Source of the DNA: Candidatus Bathyarchaeota archaeon
GTDB lineage: Archaea; Thermoproteota; Bathyarchaeia; 40CM-2-53-6; FEN-987
Length of the DNA: 43,898 nt
Direction: 5' to 3'
NCBI GenBank assembly: GCA_022865625.1
Contig: JALHTB010000127.1
Location: 1 to 43,898, forward strand
A program made the position numbers and the translations under genes. Under the pieces are notes generated by a model that worked only from the letters and a program-made list of their open reading frames with translations, did not search any database and was not told the DNA's origin. Of the stretch, positions 40,285 to 43,898 are shown one piece after another; position 1 is the first letter of the stretch, and the number at the start of each line of letters is the position of its first letter.

Positions 40285-40626
40285 TCAGTGGCGTTTGAGG
40301 ATTCTCATGAGATATGCGCTTTGCTTTCTCAGGTTCTGATAGATTTCCGCACGATCGCCTGCTTTCAATCCGCGCCACCGCATGAAGTAATGCTCGTGGG
40401 GCAGTTCGGGGCCTCTACAGGTGCATCAATAGGAGTCGACCTTTACCGTTCGGCGCACATCGTCAATGATGAGGCTGAAGTTGGTGCCCGGAGGAGGGAA
40501 GAACGAAAGCCTGTTCTTCAACACGAGAACGTAGCCTTGGCGTTCCTCCTCCTGAGATATCCTTCTTGAATACACATTCTCGGTTTCATAGGCGCTTCCT
40601 CTTCTCTGATAGTGAGGATTCTGCAA
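40285..40626 (-). pseudogene. Small protein gene interrupted by one in-frame TGA codon
   Basis: A frame running from the TTG at 40626 to a stop at 40285 is coding-like on both sides of one TGA at 40426-40428. Upstream it reads VLVLKNRLSFFPPPGTNFSL and then KVDSY; after the TGA come CTCRGPELPHEHYFMRW and GLKAGDRAEI. The whole would be 113 residues. It starts seven bases after the AIM24-family stop, as an operon member would. Explanations are a nonsense mutation, a sequencing error, or recoding. I do not recognise the family. Confidence 0.55.
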
Positions 40627-40632
40627 GATCGG

Positions 40633-41424
40633 TTAGCGGGCTGTTGATCGTACTCTCGGTTCAAGTAGCACCCATAGCCACTCGACTAGCTCTCTAATGT
40701 TCTTCGTTTGGATGAGGACCTCGCCTGGACCAGTGACTTGGGTTACCAGTCCTTCGCCGCTGAGGAGGGTTTCTTTCCATCCTCCGAACTTCTGAACCTG
40801 ATACTGGCATGAGTCGCTGAACCCAACGAGGTGGAAGTTGTCAACGATAATCGTTTCTCCGGACGCCAAGACATGCTTGTCGATGGCGCCGAAGGAGTTG
40901 ATGAACAGCTCTCCTTCGCCTGTAGTTCGTATCATGAATAGTCCTTGGCCGAAGAGACCTTTCGTGAATCCTTGCCACTGTATGTCGAGATCCACAGTTG
41001 GGCAGGAAGCGATGTAGGCGGATTTCTGAATGATGTAGCCTCGGCCACGCGAAATGTCGATCTTCGCAATGTCTCCGACGGGTGCTGAAACTAGACCGAT
41101 CTCTCCTTGACCCTGATTCGACGAATACTCGTTGACGAAAAGCGATTGGCCTCCCAGAATCGAGATTCCTAGAGTTCCTAGGACGCTTTTCTGACGTGCC
41201 CGTGTCCTCACCTGAATGTTAGGAGTCATATACGTCATAGATCCAGCTTCAGCCACTACCATTTGACCTTGGTCAAGTGACAACACAAGCATCGAGTACG
41301 AGGGTTGATACTTGATCTCGTATCTGTACGGAGCCTGTGGAGTAGCGGAGATCGGCGTTCCACAATTCGTGCAGAAAGATGAGCCGACTGGAACTTCCTT
41401 TCCGCATTTCTGACATTGAGTCAT
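40633..41424 (-). CDS. AIM24 family (TIGR00266) protein with N-terminal zinc ribbon
   Basis: A protein of about 263 residues: a C4 zinc ribbon at the N terminus (Cys4, Cys7, Cys18, Cys21), then the AIM24/TIGR00266 beta-rich fold with landmarks VVAEAGSMTYMT, LGGQSLFVNEY, ISRGRGYIIQKSAY, FGQGLFMIRTTGEGELFINSFGA and GETIIVDNFHLVGF. Mitochondrial AIM24 affects inner-membrane organisation, but prokaryotic function is unknown. The open frame extends upstream to 41520, but the TATA box at 41455-41463 and the zinc ribbon start both point to the ATG at 41424. It probably heads an operon with the TGA-interrupted gene. Confidence 0.9.
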   Translation of the reverse strand: MTQCQKCGKEVPVGSSFCTNCGTPISATPQAPYRYEIKYQPSYSMLVLSLDQGQMVVAEAGSMTYMTPNIQVRTRARQKSVLGTLGISILGGQSLFVNEYSSNQGQGEIGLVSAPVGDIAKIDISRGRGYIIQKSAYIASCPTVDLDIQWQGFTKGLFGQGLFMIRTTGEGELFINSFGAIDKHVLASGETIIVDNFHLVGFSDSCQYQVQKFGGWKETLLSGEGLVTQVTGPGEVLIQTKNIRELVEWLWVLLEPRVRSTAR

Positions 41425-41454
41425 AACGATCCTGATCGGGCATTTCCGGTATCC

Positions 41455-41463
41455 GATATAAGC
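41455..41463 (-). promoter_or_regulatory. TATA box of the AIM24-family gene
   Basis: Minus strand GCTTATATC lies about 35 bases before the ATG at 41424 and predicts a leader of about 9 bases, which decides between the two possible starts. Confidence 0.5.
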
Positions 41464-41566
41464 ATTTGAGCGCGAGCCACACGCTACGAATGGATCATAC
41501 AAGAGCCGGAAAGAGAGCAACTGCTGTGCATTTGTTTGATCGCAGGTGCGAGGCCCTCGTCTTTCC

Positions 41567-41575
41567 TTATATATT
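41567..41575 (+). promoter_or_regulatory. TATA box of the DUF4013 gene
   Basis: TTATATATT is centred about 39 bases before the TTG start at 41610, predicting a start near 41597. Confidence 0.5.
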
Positions 41576-41609
41576 GCGAGAATGAGATGTTCTTCGGAGA
41601 TGTCTAGGT

Positions 41610-42299
41610 TTGGATCTGTCTCAGAATCTTAACAATAGTTTCGAGTACGCCAAGAAACTGTTTAGCGACTTTGGCAGACTGATCATCCTAATCATACTTG
41701 ATCTCATACCGATCGTAAACTGGATCGTGATTGGTTACGCGGCCAGAGTGTTGAAGGAATCCCCTGAAGCAGATGCGCCTCCGAAACTTGAGGATTATGG
41801 GGGTATGTTCGTTGCGGGTGCGAAGGTATTCTTCGTGGCTCTCATCTACATGATCATTCCATTGATCCTGTTCGCAGCTGGTATTGGATCAATGGCCGCA
41901 GCGATGTTCCCAACGTTTGGCCCTGATTTCGTGATGAGCGGATTCTCGCCAGCTCAGTTCTTCATGTTGGGCGGCATAGGACTATCACTGATAATCTTGG
42001 GCGTGATCGTCGCATTCTTCATGCTGATAGTACTAGCAGCTGGCATAGCTCACATGATCAAGACCGGAAGCTTCGGAAAGGCTTTCGCGTTCGGAGAGAT
42101 CTTCCGCCTCATAGGAAAGATCGGATGGGGCAAGTATCTTGCTTGGGCAATTCTTGTTGCAATAATAGCCGGTATAGTCGGTGCGATAGTTGGATCCATA
42201 CCCTATGTGGGATGGCTCATCCAAGCGATCATAGCGCCCGCTCTCTCGGTGTTCTTCTTCCGATCCATGGGGCTGCTCTACAGCGAAGGAACCCAATAG
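41610..42299 (+). CDS. DUF4013 family integral membrane protein
   Basis: A 229-residue membrane protein of the DUF4013 type, common in archaea. It begins NLNNSFEYAKKLFSD, has a first helix pair around residues 22-48 (LIPIVNWIVIGYAARV), and further helices near 70-95, 110-150, 175-200 and 200-220; the segment SIPYVGWLIQAIIAPALSVFFFRSMGLLY is typical of the C terminus. Function is unknown. The start is a TTG with GGAGATG about ten bases upstream. It is divergent from the AIM24-family gene. Confidence 0.85.
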   Translation: MDLSQNLNNSFEYAKKLFSDFGRLIILIILDLIPIVNWIVIGYAARVLKESPEADAPPKLEDYGGMFVAGAKVFFVALIYMIIPLILFAAGIGSMAAAMFPTFGPDFVMSGFSPAQFFMLGGIGLSLIILGVIVAFFMLIVLAAGIAHMIKTGSFGKAFAFGEIFRLIGKIGWGKYLAWAILVAIIAGIVGAIVGSIPYVGWLIQAIIAPALSVFFFRSMGLLYSEGTQ

Positions 42300-42378
42300 C
42301 TCGAAGACACATCGCGTGCCACGCTGATTCCCGCAGGTCTAGAATGGGCCTGTCTCTTTCGGGATGCGTAGTTCCCCG

Positions 42379-42393
42379 CTTTCTTTCTTCTTC
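42379..42393 (+). terminator. Pyrimidine tract after the DUF4013 gene, candidate terminator
   Basis: CTTTCTTTCTTCTTC lies 79 bases after the DUF4013 stop and fits the U/C-rich 3' ends used in archaea. The rest of 42300-42535 has no gene; it contains a perfect palindrome ATGTGCACAT at 42435-42444 inside an ACATTTCT/AGAAATGT inverted repeat (42424-42466). Confidence 0.3.
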
Positions 42394-42535
42394 AAATCCT
42401 CGTCTTCTTCGCAGTCACCAGTGACATTTCTTACATGTGCACATAGACGCAGTGATGCAGAAATGTGACAAGATAATCCAGTAGGGACAATCGCCCGCAT
42501 GCCGGTCACTCGCTGACCGAGTGCGTCTTACGGCC

Positions 42536-42889
42536 TCATTTGGGCATGATCCAGAAGACGTTGCCATCAGGATCCTTGAACATCGCGTATGTCATCTTCT
42601 CGTCCCATTCGGCCTTGCCAAGTTCCCTCGTGAACTCGACGCCTTTCTGTTTCAGCTCTTTGCACGTGCCTTCGACGTCGGCGGCCAGTAGTAGGATTCC
42701 AGTATTGCCGGGCTCAAGCGGGTCATCTGGGCATAGATGTAGACCTGTCGTCGATCCCCGTGGAGCCACAACAACCCAGTGTTCCTCGTCACTTCGTATC
42801 TCAAATCCGAGCTTGTCCCTGTACCATTCCTTCGCCTTTTTCTCATCCGAAACCATCACGGCGACACTGGCTATCCGCTCGATTACCAT
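42536..42889 (-). CDS. VOC (glyoxalase/bleomycin-resistance/dioxygenase) superfamily protein
   Basis: A 117-residue VOC-fold protein made of two beta-alpha-beta-beta-beta units. Landmarks are VAVMVSDEKKAKEWYRDKLGFEI at the start and FKDPDGNVFWIM at the end. VOC proteins include glyoxalase I, dioxygenases and antibiotic-binding proteins; no substrate can be assigned. The first metal position appears to be non-His (VAVMV in place of a His-containing strand), so a binding role without a metal is possible. Confidence 0.88.
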   Translation of the reverse strand: MVIERIASVAVMVSDEKKAKEWYRDKLGFEIRSDEEHWVVVAPRGSTTGLHLCPDDPLEPGNTGILLLAADVEGTCKELKQKGVEFTRELGKAEWDEKMTYAMFKDPDGNVFWIMPK

Positions 42890-43011
42890 CTGATTCGCCT
42901 CCCAGTCAGTTTCATTGATCCGATGACTATTTAACGCAGACAGCCATGCGAAACTGCTCCCACATGTGTGAGCATCTGAACCCAGAGTTCAGCAGATAAC
43001 AGGTGATTTCA

Positions 43012-43719
43012 ATGCATGTTGTTCTCTTTGACATCGATGGTACTCTCACGTCGAAGGAGAGCACGGAGCATGAAGAGCTGGAACGTTTCGTCCGTCCGGT
43101 TTCTGAGACTGCAGGAAAAGTGCTCTCCAAAGAGCGGTGGCTCTATGATGGCATGGTAGATCCCGAGATCTACAGACTTCTCCTCATCGAATCTGGCATG
43201 AGCCCGGATTCGGCCATGAGATCCCTTCCGAGGGTAATCTCACGAGCCGAAGAGGTTTTTCTGAGAATGGAGACGCAGCCGGTTCTGAATGAGGGTGTCA
43301 CTGAACTGCTACGGATTCTCAGCACCTGTCCAAATCACAGACTAGGTGTTCTCACAGGAAACCTTTCTGCGGTTGCTGAGGAGAAGCTTCGACTGACAGG
43401 AATTCGCAGTTATTTTGCTGAGACTTTCTACAGCAACGGCTACTTCGATAGAGTTGACTTGGTGAGAGACGCCGTCCGTACTTGCACAAAGAAGTATGCG
43501 TTGCGGAGCAATGGAGATGTGGTTATAGTCGGTGATACGCCTCGTGACATTGAAGCTGCAAATGCGAATCAAGCTAGAGCCGTCGGTGTCGCGAGTGGAC
43601 ATTACTCAGTGAGCGAGCTTGTGCAGGTTGGAGCGGTCGCAGCCTTTCGCAGCCTGGATCCCTGTCATGAGCTACTTCAGGCATTGGACGTCGAGATCGT
43701 TGATTCTCTCCGCGACTAA
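43012..43719 (+). CDS. HAD-superfamily hydrolase (phosphoglycolate phosphatase-like)
   Basis: A 235-residue HAD phosphatase with motif I DIDGTLT (nucleophile Asp7) at the start, motif II LTGNLS, Lys in the middle and motif IV VGDTPRDIEAA. The cap domain is helical, as in the phosphoglycolate phosphatase-like group. The ATG at 43012 has AGGTGAT seven bases upstream. Its stop is 13 bases from the stop of the next, convergent frame. Substrate unknown. Confidence 0.92.
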   Translation: MHVVLFDIDGTLTSKESTEHEELERFVRPVSETAGKVLSKERWLYDGMVDPEIYRLLLIESGMSPDSAMRSLPRVISRAEEVFLRMETQPVLNEGVTELLRILSTCPNHRLGVLTGNLSAVAEEKLRLTGIRSYFAETFYSNGYFDRVDLVRDAVRTCTKKYALRSNGDVVIVGDTPRDIEAANANQARAVGVASGHYSVSELVQVGAVAAFRSLDPCHELLQALDVEIVDSLRD

Positions 43720-43731
43720 AAGTCGGGAGAT

Positions 43732-43898
43732 TCATGCTTCCACTCTGATCCTCTCTAGGGTGGGCATTCCGTTGTTGCGGTTCCACCCGCATCCATCCCA
43801 GTGTAGAAGCATAGGCCAAACCATTGGCCTGACAGCGTACTCGCCGCAGCGAGCCGCCATATTCACGATGCCTCTGCTTACTCGAACTCTTCCTCGCC
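43732..43898 (-). CDS. C-terminal end of a gene running off the window, function unknown
   Basis: On the minus strand a frame is open from the window edge to a TGA at 43732-43734, giving about 55 residues including MAARCGEYAVRP, MLLHWDG and NNGMPTLERIRVEA. A second frame of the strand is also open, so the choice rests on the protein-like sequence and the tight convergent spacing with the HAD gene. No family is recognised. Confidence 0.4.
   Translation of the reverse strand, partial: RGRVRVSRGIVNMAARCGEYAVRPMVWPMLLHWDGCGWNRNNGMPTLERIRVEA

Noticed and set aside
40426..40428. Selenocysteine at the in-frame TGA
   Set aside because: Sec use in archaea is limited to a few lineages, no selenoprotein gene is visible here, no SECIS-like hairpin was identified downstream, and a point mutation or error is simpler.
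1..43898. CRISPR arrays, insertion sequences, prophage or integrase genes
   Set aside because: I saw no regularly spaced direct repeats, transposase, integrase or Cas-like proteins. The window looks like stable chromosome.

Overview
The window is chromosomal DNA from an archaeon, most likely a TACK-group lineage (a Bathyarchaeia- or Nitrososphaeria-like organism is my best guess; the sequence does not settle it). Archaeal markers are ribosomal protein L37e next to an Sm-like protein, the termination nuclease FttA/aCPSF1, two proteasome beta subunits, CTP-dependent riboflavin kinase, diphthine synthase, archaeal NadM, SepF and intron-bearing tRNA genes. Many starts are GTG or TTG, and TATA boxes often lie about 25 bp before a short leader. 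Nearly all the DNA is coding, with many 1-35 nt overlaps.

Region 1 (1-6.5 kb, minus strand) is a molybdenum-hydroxylase locus: two paralogous catalytic large subunits (one cut by the window edge) flank one FAD and one 2Fe-2S subunit, with CoxG, a metal-dependent cyclase/hydrolase and a MoaD/ThiS-like sulfur carrier upstream. Region 2 (6.7-10.3 kb) is a divergent pair of cation transporters: a GDT1/TMEM165 family protein and a P2-type ATPase. Region 3 (10.4-12.6 kb, minus) is a GNAT-like gene, a thiolase-fold gene and a DUF35 gene; the thiolase has Pro where the catalytic Cys should be. Region 4 (12.9-15.7 kb) holds a regulator made of two repeated HTH modules, divergent from a glutamate-type dehydrogenase and a small Cys4 winged-helix protein. 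Region 5 (16.1-22.7 kb) has a biotin ligase, a TudS-related desulfidase candidate and a complete BMP-type (nucleoside-like) ABC importer whose ATPase faces the permeases.

Region 6 (22.9-38.9 kb) is housekeeping: tRNA-Val, L37e, Sm-like protein, a PUA protein, SepF, FttA, proteasome beta, FKBP, a class V aminotransferase, SAM hydroxide adenosyltransferase, NadM, RtcA, DUF504, a second proteasome beta lacking Thr1, translin, endonuclease V, riboflavin kinase and FAD synthase (both with N-terminal HTH domains), DUF357, DphB and an M29-like protein that has lost its metal ligands.

Region 7 (38.9-43.9 kb) is the most unusual. It has a tRNA-Lys(CTT) that appears to carry three introns, flanked on both sides by strong inverted repeats that could be structured RNAs. 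After it come small membrane proteins, a gene interrupted by one in-frame TGA, an AIM24-family protein, a DUF4013 membrane protein, a VOC protein and a HAD phosphatase. The best candidates for something undescribed are the tRNA-Lys locus with its structured flanks, the Cys-less thiolase/DUF35/GNAT operon and the TGA-interrupted gene.
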